A stretch of 64,000 bases of DNA from Bdellovibrionales bacterium (GTDB lineage Bacteria; Bdellovibrionota; Bdellovibrionia; Bdellovibrionales; Bdellovibrionaceae). Position numbers and translations under genes: made by a program. Location: positions 62,001-126,000 of the forward strand of contig JADJOV010000008.1 in the NCBI GenBank assembly GCA_016713585.1. Direction: 5' to 3'. Below, in pieces: positions 20,401 through 28,155 of the stretch (positions are counted from its first letter, which is position 1; each line of letters starts with the position of its first letter). The notes under the pieces were generated by a model that was given only the letters and a program-made list of their open reading frames with translations, was not told the origin of the DNA and did not search any database.

Positions 20401-20561
20401 GGGCCTCCTCGAAGCTTGATTTTCAATTGATCCAGAACATCTGGCTCCAATTCGGCCATATGGCTTTTCACTGGAAGGTGCCACTCCCGAATTTTATCCA
20501 TGAGAGCCAAAGGTGTCATACCTATTTCTTTGGCAAATTCAAAGACCTTGGGATTACTCAC
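17481..20561 (-). CDS. infB: Translation initiation factor IF-2
   Basis: IF-2 is the GTPase that places initiator tRNA on the ribosome. The 1026-residue protein has an IF2N module at its start (VFEFAKEIGMTPLALMDKI), a long Ala/Pro/Gly-rich linker (about 60-430) with a short GGQ repeat run, and a second IF2N module (about 440-500). The G domain shows GHVDHGKTSLLD (G1), DTPGHEAF (G3), NKMD (G4) and SALKG (G5). Domains II-IV finish with DDLKKVMGGMLTPDIIEK and the C2 domain. The GTG start overlaps the nusA stop (GTGA) after a GAGGAG ribosome-binding site. Confidence 0.98.
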   Translation of the reverse strand: MSNPKVFEFAKEIGMTPLALMDKIREWHLPVKSHMAELEPDVLDQLKIKLRGGPGQGDGKPKKAPVKRAPVKKTLEGSPSSAVGKGLAAKGAGGKATPGKTIAKGPAKSAAKTAAADGPVSSALVGKSTVVRRKAKEVEEAATLESENEAGEGFVSDEEVDLAASSADSELQTSHAEEIESEVQSEVGNVDELESEVATSKELKGEGIDASEVSQKISTGAAQKTGFIPLPPKKVVATRPVTPAVKPASSVQIQRPITSATAGAIKAGSVPPKTTPAAQSSQGGQGGQGGQGAGQGPVSPMPGLGAKSGDSAPGGAVVPGLGTAAVGSSTAPGSHHLAARKKEVVVGTSGVASAATPMVIGRKNIVGRMDLSRVQNMQGGPSTRPTPSGGPGLAGTRPGGFSAPSRPGAQRNLRAGFVAQPTYTEVPEFEDEASKNKRILKIFGVMKVSDLAQEMGLKAAQLIKVLIANGVMANMNTVLDFDTIALISPEFGWETQNIQKTAEEVVDETAFGNLAAEKVSRPPVVTIMGHVDHGKTSLLDAIRSAKVAAGEAGGITQHIGAYSVTLDTGHVITFLDTPGHEAFTAMRARGANATDIAVIVVAADDGMMPQTQEAISHAKAAGVPIIVAINKMDKPGANPDKIKQQLTEMELVPEEWGGTTIYCPVSALKGTGIPELLNQIHLVAEMQEIKANPQRSGTGLVIEARLEKGRGPVATLLVKDGTVRIGQSLVAGLVKGRVRSMTNDRGESVKEVGPGYPVEVLGLESTPAAGDRFDIVIDDATAERAAQIRKEKADLAKKVSGKMSVEEIFSKATQGDVKELSLILKADVHGSLEAIQGMIGKLSNPEVKLRVIHSGVGGINESDVLLAQTAKGLVIGFNVRPDTGAQAKGKQLNVDVRTYTIVYELIDDLKKVMGGMLTPDIIEKVMGRAEVRNTFTVPKLGTIAGCLIVDGKIQRSNQVRLVRDGKIVYEGKIGSLKRFKDDTKEVAQGFECGLGIENYNDLKVGDVIEAFVKEEKARELFNEAQT

Positions 20562-21961
20562 TGGGACTCCTCATTCGATGATGAATCTTCAAGCTTCTGA
20601 AGCTCCTGCTGAAGTCTGAGCTCAGCCTGTTCCTTAGAACTTGAAGGGTTTTTACTCTCTTTAGATGCTGTCGGAGCAGCCGGGATAGGCAGCCCCTCTT
20701 TATGATATTTTTCCAACAAAGCCTTTGCGTCGCCGATTAGTTTTTGAGCTTTTTCGGCTTCTCCATATCCTGGAATTGACATCACATCTTCCTCACTTGC
20801 CTCAGCCAGGACCTGAAAAGACCCAAATCCAGATTGAAAGATATTTTGTGCCATAGTTTCGTTCATTCCAGGAATCAACATTAAATTAAAAACAGACTCA
20901 GCTGTGCGTGAAGCTGCCGATGATTCAGAAATAATATCCAGTTTCCAAGTTGTTAGTTTAGCCGCCAATCTCACATTTTGACCCTTACGACCAATTGCCA
21001 AACTCAGCTGAGAATCCGGTACAACCACTTCCATTTCCTTATTTGTTTCATCCACAAATATTCGTGAAATCTCTGCCGGCGCTAACGCATTACATGCAAA
21101 TCGCGTAATATCTTCGTTCCAAGCGACGATATCAATCTTTTCACCACGCAGCTCTTGAACGATATTCTGAACTCGACTTCCCTTCATTCCCACACAGGCC
21201 CCCACAGGATCAATCGCAGAGTCCTTGGAGCGCACGGCAATCTTGGCCCGTTGGCCAGGTTCACGAGCAGCTGACATGATCTCAACCACACCATCATAAA
21301 TTTCTGGCACTTCAATTTCAAAAAGCTTCATCAAATACTGTTCCGAAGCTCGAGACATAATAATCTGTGGACCACGAGTTGTTTGTCGAACTTCAAGTAA
21401 AAACCCTTGAATTCGGTCCCCAGGTTTATAAATTTCACCCGGAATCTGCTCCCTAGGCGGAATATAAGCCTCAGTTCTCCCCATATCTACGACAATCGCA
21501 CCCTTTTCAACCCGACGAGCAATCCCAGAAGCAATCTCACCCTTTCTTTGTTCAAACTCATTGAAAATGATTTCCCGTTCTGCATCTCGAACCTTTTGTA
21601 AAATAATCTGCTTCGCCGTCTGCGCAGCAATTCGTCCCAAATCACCCGATTAAATCCTAATTCCTATTGAATCCTCAAGCTGAGCCTCGGGATCCAGTTT
21701 TAAGGCCTCATCCAGAGGAATCTCTACCTCTTCGTCAATGAATTTTTCACGCTCCACCACTTCCTTAAATTCAAGAAGCTCAACCTCACCCGTCGCCTCA
21801 TTGTAGGAGGCCTCAATTTCACGATAAGTTCCGAATTTCTTCCGAGCGGCCATCAACATTCCTTGAGTGATGGCTTCAACAATCACTTTTTTATCAATAC
21901 CTTTGTCTTTCCCAACTTGATCAATCACTCGACTGAGATCTGAAAACATATTATCTGCCAT
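20558..21961 (-). CDS. nusA: Transcription termination/antitermination protein NusA, with in-frame TAA
   Basis: The frame from ATG 21961 gives the NusA N-terminal domain (VIDQVGKDKGIDKKVIVEAI, ARKKFG, FKEVVEREKFIDEE). It stops at TAA 21650-21652 and continues in the same frame with DLGRIAAQTAKQIILQKVRD, the S1 domain (GAIVVDMGRTEAYIPPREQIPGE), KH1/KH2 (VGACVGMKGSRVQNIVQEL, LAIGRKGQNVRLAAKLT) and a C-terminal helix-hairpin-helix part (IPGYGEAEKAQKLIGDA). Removing one sense-to-stop change (TAA from AAA, or a TTAAA/TTTAA miscall) gives a normal protein of 467 residues. NusA is essential in most bacteria, so the stop is probably a consensus error. It couples to infB downstream and follows rimP. 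Confidence 0.93.
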
Positions 21962-22005
21962 TTTAACCCCGACTATACTTTAAAAATATTTATCAATCTT
22001 TTTTT

Positions 22006-22629
22006 TCATCTCTTATTTTTCTTAATGTCCTTTTTCATCTCAAACACCACTTTCGCTTTCTCAATCACCGAAAAAGGTATTGCAATTTGGGCTTTTGAAA
22101 CCTCAAGCACAATCTTCCCATCAACAATCGCTGCAAGTTTTGCCTCAACCTGTTTCGCTTTGATCAACGGAGGGTAGGTCACTCCAAAGGATTCAAAAAC
22201 CTCACGAGTTTTGATCCAAATTTTCTGACCAATAACCTTTTCAAAATGCCATAATTTTTTCAAATGACGATCAATCCCTGGCGTCGACACTTCAAGATTA
22301 TAATTCCCACCAGGAACCAAATCATCTAAACTATCCAACTCATTCAAACCATGAGCGACTTTCGAGCAATCGGCTATTCCTGCTCCACCAGCTAGATCTT
22401 CGACACCATCCTCAAGTTCAACTCCATCCCCAAGATTGAGATCATTGGCGATCGCAGTGTGATTGGGGCCTGCGTCTTTATCAATCGAGATTCGAAGAAC
22501 TCGTCCTCCTAAAAACTCAACATCATACAAAAAACACCCTTCTCGAAGGGCAACTTTCTCAGCCAATTTTTCAACTTGTTGAATCCAGGTCGTCTCATCA
22601 ATCGGTGCCGTTTGGCTTTCTTCATTCAT
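22006..22629 (-). CDS. rimP: Ribosome maturation factor RimP
   Basis: RimP binds 30S precursors during late assembly. The 207-residue protein has the two-domain family plan: VEKLAEKVALREGCFLYDVE and VLRISIDKDAG in the N-terminal alpha/beta domain, the joint GGNYNLEVSTPGIDRHLKK, then the SH3-like C-terminal domain with FEKVIGQKIWIKT. Compared with the usual family there is an extra acidic/Gly-rich insertion of about 25 residues (ANDLNLGDGVELEDG region) before the D-C-S-K-V-A-H segment. It is upstream of nusA, the classic pairing. Confidence 0.93.
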   Translation of the reverse strand: MNEESQTAPIDETTWIQQVEKLAEKVALREGCFLYDVEFLGGRVLRISIDKDAGPNHTAIANDLNLGDGVELEDGVEDLAGGAGIADCSKVAHGLNELDSLDDLVPGGNYNLEVSTPGIDRHLKKLWHFEKVIGQKIWIKTREVFESFGVTYPPLIKAKQVEAKLAAIVDGKIVLEVSKAQIAIPFSVIEKAKVVFEMKKDIKKNKR

Positions 22630-22708
22630 TCAAATAGCCTCTTAAAAACAAAATGGGCCTTCTCGGCCCATTGAACGAGTTGGAAGGTAACAAAAATTTG
22701 ATTACAGT

Positions 22709-23152
22709 TCAAGGGGTTATTGTCTTTCTTAAAATCAAGGCAGAAGCGCCATCTGAATAGTATCCCCGCCGCTCGCTAACTTTTTGAAAACCCATCTTTG
22801 TGTAGAGATTTAAGGCCCCTAGGTTAAGCTCATGCACTTCAATCCACCATCGACAAACTTGACTGTTTGCATCAAACAATCCGCGAATCAACTTTTCCAT
22901 ATAACCCATACGACGAGCTTTTAAGGCTGACGCCAGAGTGAGAATTTCACCTTCGTCCCCCAAATTTCGCCAAATCACAAAACCCGCGGCCTCGCCGCCA
23001 ATTTCCCAAAAAAGACCCTCGTCAACGACCACCTGCTGCTGAAGACTCTCCGTCGTCCACGGGAAATGAGGATTGTTCTGAACCCCAGCAAGAACAGAGG
23101 CAAAGACCAGTCCTTGCTCGCATTTTGACAGCGAACTAAGGGATCTAATCAC
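22709..23152 (-). CDS. GNAT acetyltransferase, RimI-like
   Basis: The 147-residue product has the GNAT fold pattern: a strand with AAGFVIWRNLGDEGEILTLAS, the acetyl-CoA pyrophosphate loop region KARRMGYMEKLIRGLF (here a degenerate R-x-x-G-x-G/M), WWIEVHELNLGALNLYTKMGFQKVSERRGYY, and the end SALILRK. The E-V-x-x-x-N-x-x-A-x-x-L-Y-x-x-x-G-F block is typical of RimI, which acetylates the N-terminus of S18, but other peptide targets are possible. The GTG start overlaps the end of the upstream SurA-like gene by eight bases. Confidence 0.8.
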   Translation of the reverse strand: MIRSLSSLSKCEQGLVFASVLAGVQNNPHFPWTTESLQQQVVVDEGLFWEIGGEAAGFVIWRNLGDEGEILTLASALKARRMGYMEKLIRGLFDANSQVCRWWIEVHELNLGALNLYTKMGFQKVSERRGYYSDGASALILRKTITP

Positions 23153-23831
23153 GCTTTTTTGAATCCTCTTTTGATTTTTGACTTTCTATCAAATAGTTTC
23201 GAGCTGCATATTTTTTTTTCAAAACTTCAATCCATGCGACCAACCGCTCTTCTCTCTGCTGTTGCGTCAAATAGGCCCGTATATTTTCCTTTATTTGTGC
23301 ATAGGGCATTGAACCGAATCGCAAGCGATTTTTGTCAAAATAAGTCTGAATATCTTGTTCAGTTAACAGACTCAGAAAGGATCCAGACTTTGATTTTAGA
23401 AAGTTCCTAACTATAAGCTTCCGTTCGGCGTTGCTCTTCAAATCCTCTGCCTGAAATCTGTAGATTTTAAGCTCTGGATCCTGGAGACTTTCTTCCAAGG
23501 ATCCGACCAACTTTTTGACCTCGTCCTTGTCAAGATCCTTAAAACCTAAGTTTTGTGCCTCAAAATCAACCATCTTATCAAGCAACAGCGTATTGACCGC
23601 CTGGATTTTCTCATCCTTGGTGGACGGAAGCCCCTTCGATCCCTTGTCGAGAGAATTTTCCAATAATACCGAAAGAATCATTTCTCGAGAGGTCAATATC
23701 TCATTGTTCACAATACCAAGAGTCTCTGATATCAATCGCTCTGGGCGGGCTGAATTGGCAAAATTAAACAAGAATATAATAAATAACGACAGAAGAATTG
23801 CTGACTTCTTCTGCCTTAAACTTTGATTCAT
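23145..23831 (-). CDS. Periplasmic SurA-N-like chaperone protein
   Basis: The start at 23831 follows GGAG and yields a signal peptide (SAILLSLFIIFLFNFANSA). The mature part begins with the SurA_N pattern ISETLGIVNNEILTSREMIL, followed by long helices (DKMVDFEAQNLGFKDLDKDEV) and ends with a helix rich in Arg/Gln/Glu (ENIRAYLTQQQREERL), which matches the helical cradle of SurA/PpiD-type chaperones. No parvulin domain is present at about 229 residues. It probably helps outer-membrane protein folding, fitting its neighbours. Confidence 0.72.
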   Translation of the reverse strand: MNQSLRQKKSAILLSLFIIFLFNFANSARPERLISETLGIVNNEILTSREMILSVLLENSLDKGSKGLPSTKDEKIQAVNTLLLDKMVDFEAQNLGFKDLDKDEVKKLVGSLEESLQDPELKIYRFQAEDLKSNAERKLIVRNFLKSKSGSFLSLLTEQDIQTYFDKNRLRFGSMPYAQIKENIRAYLTQQQREERLVAWIEVLKKKYAARNYLIESQKSKEDSKKRD

Positions 23832-23898
23832 ACCGCTCCAACTCACCAGATCAAGGGACAATACAAACCATTATTGCATGCCCCCTACCTATATGGAA

Positions 23899-25224
23899 CT
23901 AAAAAGACGCCTTCCCTGTTATTGCAAAAACATAGCGATTCAGCTTTTCTGTGAGGGACCCCTCAGTGAATACAGCATTCGAACTGTTGATTCGACTAGA
24001 AAGATTGAATAGATATCTAAAATCAAGTCCAACAGAAACTTTCTTGCTAAATTCAACCTCAGCCCCGATGATTCCACCAAGATCAATTGCGTGTGAATTC
24101 ACCTCTACTTTTTGGTTGGATGGAAGCTCTCGATTGTAATAATCTGTCGTCGTATGTGTTCTATATGAGTACTCAACTAGACCTCCCACGACGGGTCTGA
24201 CCATCCCGCTGAAAAGAAAATACTTCATAGCTAAGGATCCCGAGTATTGATTTACATCATCGTTATAAGTGGTTGCACTATAGGGCCTATAACCACCACC
24301 ATATCCGCCGCCATAACCGTAGCCGTAGCCATAGGCACCGCCCCCAATCGTCGGGTTCACAGCTCGTATGGTATAATTTGTGAACAAAAAGGTTCCCTCA
24401 ATGGCAAAGGTGTCATCATATTTAGTTCCGAAGGTAAATCCAAAAGAGTAATTCCAGGTCACATTTTTCACGTCCTGATACTCGCCACTGCCCAGAATAG
24501 CCCCAAAATACTTTTTCTCAATGGGCTGAGGTGGCAATTCCTGCTCAACTTGCATTGCAGACTGCAACTCTTCGCGAATAATATCGCGAGTGCTCTCAAC
24601 CTCTGGCTCTGGAGTCGGGGCTGGCGCTGGTACAACCTGTATTTGCACTTGCTGAGGAACGACTGGCGGCACAACTGCCGCCGGGGGCGGCGGCGCCTGC
24701 TGCTGAACCGGAGTTGCAACCCCTGCCTCTTGACCGGCTAAGCGATCAAATTTTTCGCCAAAAAGGACCTGCGCCCGCCGCTTCTCATCGTCCATTCTTG
24801 AAGAGTCCAACTTTTCAACAATTTTTGTTTCAGTGTGCATTTCCGCTTCTTGACGAGCCTTCCTCATCCGATCAGCTTGGGAATCACTGAGTGGTGTGGC
24901 TTCAACGAAAGTGGTGGGCTGCTTTTGAATCTGGCTTGTCGCCTGGGTTTGGGTTGCTGAATTTGGTGCCTGATTCAAAATATAAATCGGCTGCCCGCCA
25001 TTGTAGGGAGGATTCGCCTGGACTGTCACTGGGGCCGGCTGCGGTCTTACCTGCTGAACTGGAGCGGCATAGAGCTGATCAAGTTCATTATCAACATCGC
25101 CCTCAATTCCTGCCTGGGCAAAAACGAGTAGTGGGAACAAAGCCATCAAAGTACCCTTGACCATGGCTCTCCAAAGTCTAGCCGTATACTTCGCACTCAA
25201 TGTAGTCTCTATTGTCCGATCCAT
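23899..25224 (-). CDS. Outer-membrane beta-barrel protein with long Pro/Gln periplasmic linker
   Basis: The 441-residue protein has a signal sequence (MVKGTLMALFPLLVFA), then about 190 residues of Pro/Gln/Val/Ala-rich low complexity including two charged helices, and a C-terminal barrel (about 240-441). The barrel has alternating aromatic strands, a Gly/Tyr-rich loop (GYGYGYGGGYGGG) at about 300 and a terminal Phe. This is the OmpA-type barrel layout, without a C-terminal peptidoglycan domain. The linker presumably spans the periplasm. Specific function is unknown. Confidence 0.72.
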   Translation of the reverse strand: MDRTIETTLSAKYTARLWRAMVKGTLMALFPLLVFAQAGIEGDVDNELDQLYAAPVQQVRPQPAPVTVQANPPYNGGQPIYILNQAPNSATQTQATSQIQKQPTTFVEATPLSDSQADRMRKARQEAEMHTETKIVEKLDSSRMDDEKRRAQVLFGEKFDRLAGQEAGVATPVQQQAPPPPAAVVPPVVPQQVQIQVVPAPAPTPEPEVESTRDIIREELQSAMQVEQELPPQPIEKKYFGAILGSGEYQDVKNVTWNYSFGFTFGTKYDDTFAIEGTFLFTNYTIRAVNPTIGGGAYGYGYGYGGGYGGGYRPYSATTYNDDVNQYSGSLAMKYFLFSGMVRPVVGGLVEYSYRTHTTTDYYNRELPSNQKVEVNSHAIDLGGIIGAEVEFSKKVSVGLDFRYLFNLSSRINSSNAVFTEGSLTEKLNRYVFAITGKASF

Positions 25225-25586
25225 GCCGTCTCCCCCATCGTAAATTGCAAACTAAGAATTCTTCCCTTTCGCTGCACCGAGCAATCACTGTGCCAGCCCA
25301 CTAAGATCTGACACAATCCGACAAAGCCCTGAAAGAACTCGAATTTTCAAATGAAACCGACTGGTGACAAAATGCCCTTTTCTTCATTTCTGACAAAAGG
25401 GGAAGCAAACAGTGAAAAAAATACTTTACCTCTAAACTATAAACCATTAGCTTGTGGCCTCGTTTTCCTGTTGTTTAACGCGAGAACCTTGAACAGATCA
25501 TTAGGTGGTTCGTCTGCAACTATTGATGGTCTTTTTGTTTGGCTCTTTGAAAAGTGAATCGGTTTTTTTTGAAGTTAATTTTATGT
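25225..25586. other. Intergenic region before tRNA-Leu, nothing recognised
   Basis: This 360-base stretch separates the divergent barrel gene from the tRNA-Leu gene. An open frame at 25351-25557 lacks a ribosome-binding site and any family resemblance, so it is not called. The promoters of both flanking genes must lie here, but I see no convincing matched pair of boxes. Confidence 0.4.
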
Positions 25587-25911
25587 GGCGCGGTGGTGGA
25601 ATTGGTGAATTGTTTGCCCTACCCCTGAGTAATTAGAGGTTAGCCGAGTGTAAATTGTCGGGGAAGCCTTAGCAGGTCATGCTGAAGGTAATCCGCAGCC
25701 AAACCTCAGAAGTAATTTTGAGGGAGGTTCAGAGACTATAATCACTCCGTCCCAACAGGTCATGCTGTGGATGATGGGATAGTCCAGACTACAACGAATT
25801 CTTAAGATTTGAATTCGGCTCTAGAAATAGAGAGTGTGTATTTGAGACGCGCTGGACTCAAAATCCAGTATCAGCAATGATGTGCGAGTTCGATTCTCGC
25901 CCGCGCCACCA
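25587..25911 (+). tRNA. tRNA-Leu(CAA), interrupted by a group I intron in the D loop
   Basis: Exon 1 (25587-25606) is the acceptor 5' strand GGCGCGG plus the first half of the D arm up to GGT. Exon 2 (25845-25911) starts AGACGC and carries an anticodon stem CTGGA/TCCAG with loop CTCAAAA (anticodon CAA), a long variable arm (ATCA/TGAT, loop GCAA) typical of class II tRNAs, a T arm (GCGAG/CTCGC) and acceptor CCGCGCC-A followed by an encoded CCA. Joined, the exons give an 87-nt tRNA in which all seven acceptor pairs are Watson-Crick. The D loop reads GGTAGAC after splicing, as in E. coli tRNA-Leu. Confidence 0.93.
25607..25844 (+). ncRNA. Group I self-splicing intron (238 nt, no ORF)
   Basis: All core elements are readable. 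They are a P-like segment at 25655-25663, Q (ATCCGCAGCC, 25691-25700), R (TTCAGAGACTA, 25728-25738) and S (GATAGTCC, 25778-25785). R and S form P7 (GACTA 25734-25738 with TAGTC 25780-25784). Other helices are P5 (CCTTAGCA with TGCT-G-AAGG), P6 (AACCTC 25702-25707 with GAGGTT 25724-25729), P9 (CGAATTC with GAATTCG) and P9.1 (CTCTA-GAAA-TAGAG). The 5' exon ends in T and the intron ends in G, as the class requires. A possible guide sequence GCCGA (25643-25647) pairs with exon TTGGT, placing the U-G wobble at the splice site. Size and location in tRNA-Leu recall IC3-type tRNA introns. Confidence 0.92.
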
Positions 25912-26045
25912 TTTTTCAAGAATTTCGAGCAAGGATTTAGAACAAGAATCGAGATCAACCGTCTCGATCAAGTCTCTCGATTAAGCCTCTCTAACTGAAC
26001 GTTCGCTTGAACGTTTTCTTGAATATGTAAGAAACTTCTGAAACC

Positions 26046-26077
26046 GTTTAAATTCGACCTAGTTTAAATTCGACCTA
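26046..26077. repeat. Tandem duplication of a 16-bp unit
   Basis: The unit GTTTAAATTCGACCTA occurs twice head to tail in the 270-base gap after tRNA-Leu. Nothing else in 25912-26181 is recognised apart from a short GTGGCC/GGCCAC hairpin near 26140. Confidence 0.7.
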
Positions 26078-26181
26078 ATAGCCTCTGAGACTAAAACCTT
26101 GGGGGTTCTTTTACTTTTTCTATAAAACTAATAGAAGCGTGGCCTCCGGCCACTATCGGGCTTTTGTGAAAGGCAGAGACG

Positions 26182-26373
26182 ATGAATCTAAATGAAATTT
26201 CTGATCAACTTGGTAAAGTCAGTGACATCTATGCAGAGAAGTTCGGGATTCGACGTGATGAGAATCTTCGACATGAGATTGCTGATGTGGTTGCTATGAC
26301 TCTGCTCTTTGCCAAGCATCGAGGCATTGACGTAGAACAAGCCATCAAAGACAAATGGTTTCAGTACCTGTGA
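26182..26373 (+). CDS. Short MazG-like protein lacking the catalytic Glu motif
   Basis: The 63-residue product begins LNEISDQLGKVSDIYAEKFG and ends with DVVAMTLLFAKHRGIDVEQA plus KDKWFQYL. These pieces resemble the first helix and the last helices of MazG-type nucleotide pyrophosphohydrolases. The central region with the metal-binding E-x-x-E motif, normally about 30-40 residues, is absent; DENLRHEIADV joins the two ends directly. It may be an internal-deletion remnant or a stand-alone helical subunit. The ATG follows GGCAGAGACG, a modest ribosome-binding site. Confidence 0.5.
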   Translation: MNLNEISDQLGKVSDIYAEKFGIRRDENLRHEIADVVAMTLLFAKHRGIDVEQAIKDKWFQYL

Positions 26374-26405
26374 GACTATGGTAAACATTGGGGCTCATGT
26401 GAATT

Positions 26406-27275
26406 TTATCTCGTGAGTTTGGTTAAGCTCGTTTCACACCAAGACTTATCCTCAGAATTTAATTTCTCAAAATTTACCTTCACCTGCTCGACAGCTTTTG
26501 AGAAACCAAAAGAGTTGTTGCGAGCTTTTTCTACAAGCGCCAAGACTTCATAGCCAAAGAAAAGCTCCAAGGGAGGCGCCTTATTTTCTTGAGCGACCTC
26601 AAGACATGTCCGCGCGTGTTCGAGAGCTCTTACAAGGTCATTTGCTTTCAGATAGGTTTGCGAAAGTCGATATTCAGCCCGCCCAACTTCCAACCACGAA
26701 CCCGCAATCTCCCAATACTTCCGGCCCGTTTGTGCAGCTAAAATCATCAAATCAGTCTCGCCTTTTGTGCGTGTGGTCTTTTCTTCTAACTCACACGCGA
26801 GATTATTACCTGTGACTGCCAAAGCACGATTGGCCGGATCAGATTTTTCAATTCCAAGCTGCCCTTTATCGAGAGCTTCCCGAATCATCTTTTGTGCCAG
26901 TTCTGGCTCTTTTTGTGCACTCAATGCCGATGCTGCAACAGCAAGGACACGAATTTGATCTGACAAAGACAGATCGTCAACTGATTGTCTCTGCCCACCG
27001 GCCAATTCCAAGCTGGCAATAGATCGAGTTATAACTTTGCTACTCTCACTCACTGAATCATAAGTAGGAATGCCTTTCAGCTGTTGAAGTAACTGAATAC
27101 CCTTACTCCAAAATCCCAAATGCTCGCCCAATACATGCGTTATGAGGTTAGCCATCGGCGGAATCTGGTCGTTCTTTTCAATGAGTGAAATTGCATCACT
27201 CATTTGACCGGCAACTTGTTCAGCTTGGGAGCCGTGGTCAACCCAAGCCTGGTGCAAAAATTCATCAAACGTCAT
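26406..27275 (-). CDS. TPR-like helical protein of unknown function
   Basis: The 289-residue cytoplasmic-looking protein is almost all helix. The second half contains TPR-type helix pairs, for example WLEVGRAEYRLSQTYLKANDLVRALEHARTCL with A-Y-L-A spacing and FFGYEVLALVEKARNNSFGF. No signal peptide, catalytic motif or transmembrane segment is visible. TPR proteins serve as interaction scaffolds. It lies in the accessory region between gene remnants, with the GNAT fragment upstream on the same strand. Confidence 0.6.
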   Translation of the reverse strand: MTFDEFLHQAWVDHGSQAEQVAGQMSDAISLIEKNDQIPPMANLITHVLGEHLGFWSKGIQLLQQLKGIPTYDSVSESSKVITRSIASLELAGGQRQSVDDLSLSDQIRVLAVAASALSAQKEPELAQKMIREALDKGQLGIEKSDPANRALAVTGNNLACELEEKTTRTKGETDLMILAAQTGRKYWEIAGSWLEVGRAEYRLSQTYLKANDLVRALEHARTCLEVAQENKAPPLELFFGYEVLALVEKARNNSFGFSKAVEQVKVNFEKLNSEDKSWCETSLTKLTR

Positions 27276-27383
27276 TTTCCTTCTCCATCCGATTGGGCGC
27301 CTCTACCACATGATTTACCGAGAAGATAGGAAACAGCACATGGCATCAACTTTACTTTCACTGAGCCCTCAAGGCCAAGCTCA

Positions 27384-27707
27384 TCAAAGCAATTTCGTAA
27401 TCTCCATCTTTTCAGCACCGGCTTCCGCAAAGCCGAGCCGTGAGTACAATTGGTAGGTTCCTCTGAAGATGCGGGGCTCATGAAAAGGTCGAGTGGGATA
27501 GGCTTCGATAGTCATTGCGCCGCTCCTCTCGGCCTCTTCAACCACCATTTTCACAATTAAGTCTGCCAACCCCTTGCCGCGATATTCTTTCTTTACCGCC
27601 AGACATCCGACACTCCAAATTTCGGTAGAAAAACTTGACAGACGACTACCCAGTTTTGTTTTCAAAAAAGGGAAGTCTGTCTTTGGTCCGGATCCGGTCC
27701 AACCCAC
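27384..27707 (-). pseudogene. GNAT acetyltransferase, N-terminally truncated
   Basis: The C-terminal GNAT core is well preserved: VGWTGSGPKTDFPFL, SVGCLAVKKEYRGKGLADLIV with the acetyl-CoA loop R-G-K-G-L-A, EAERSGAMTIEAYP and YQLYSRLGFAEAG. The frame is open upstream to about 27873 (DDWIDRCKDKAQPNFLITKE and GKHVGFLVYDG), but no ATG start exists there and the first about 40-50 residues expected for this subfamily are missing. The called start is an internal GTG. Most likely this is a 5'-truncated gene; it abuts a second GNAT remnant at 27874-28110. Confidence 0.6.
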
Positions 27708-27873
27708 TAGGTCGTTACCGTCATAAACAAGGAATCCGACGTGCTTGCCAGCTTCGACATTTTCCTTTGTAATCAGAAAATTGGGCTGAGCCTTGTCTTT
27801 GCAGCGATCGATCCAGTCATCTCCGCTACAGCTTCTGCGAAGTCGAAGCCGTGGCCTACGTGCGAATCGTGAT

Positions 27874-28110
27874 CTAAGTTATATTATATTCCAAAATGGG
27901 TAGAAATAAACCCTTTTTAATCTTTGATTCCCTCTCACAAATGCGCACAGCACCCATTTTCAGGTAAAATGCCTCAGCGTAAGGGTCTGTCCACAAAAAG
28001 AACTCGGCCCAACCCCTGACCAATGTAATCGGGATCAATCAAGAGATGATCGAGCATACTTTCGCCCTTCACCTCACAGAGCGCCGAAAAATGACAAAGT
28101 GGCGGAAATG
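27874..28110 (-). pseudogene. Remnant of a second GNAT acetyltransferase gene
   Basis: On the minus strand pieces of a GNAT protein follow each other in two frames: MLDHLLIDPDYIGQGLGR (the acetyl-CoA loop G-Q-G-L-G-R), then after a deletion of part of the middle, PYAEAFYLKMGAV and a C-terminal ILEYNIT before TAG. The lost part would normally be about 15-20 residues around the second strand. No usable start codon is present. This is decay, not a one-base error. Confidence 0.6.
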
Positions 28111-28155
28111 ATTCTCATGCACAAATCATAAGATCAAAAAGATTGGAGTCTAAGT

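Noticed and set aside
25351..25557. Plus-strand 68-residue frame before tRNA-Leu
   Set aside because: No RBS, no family pattern, and low coding character; treated as chance.
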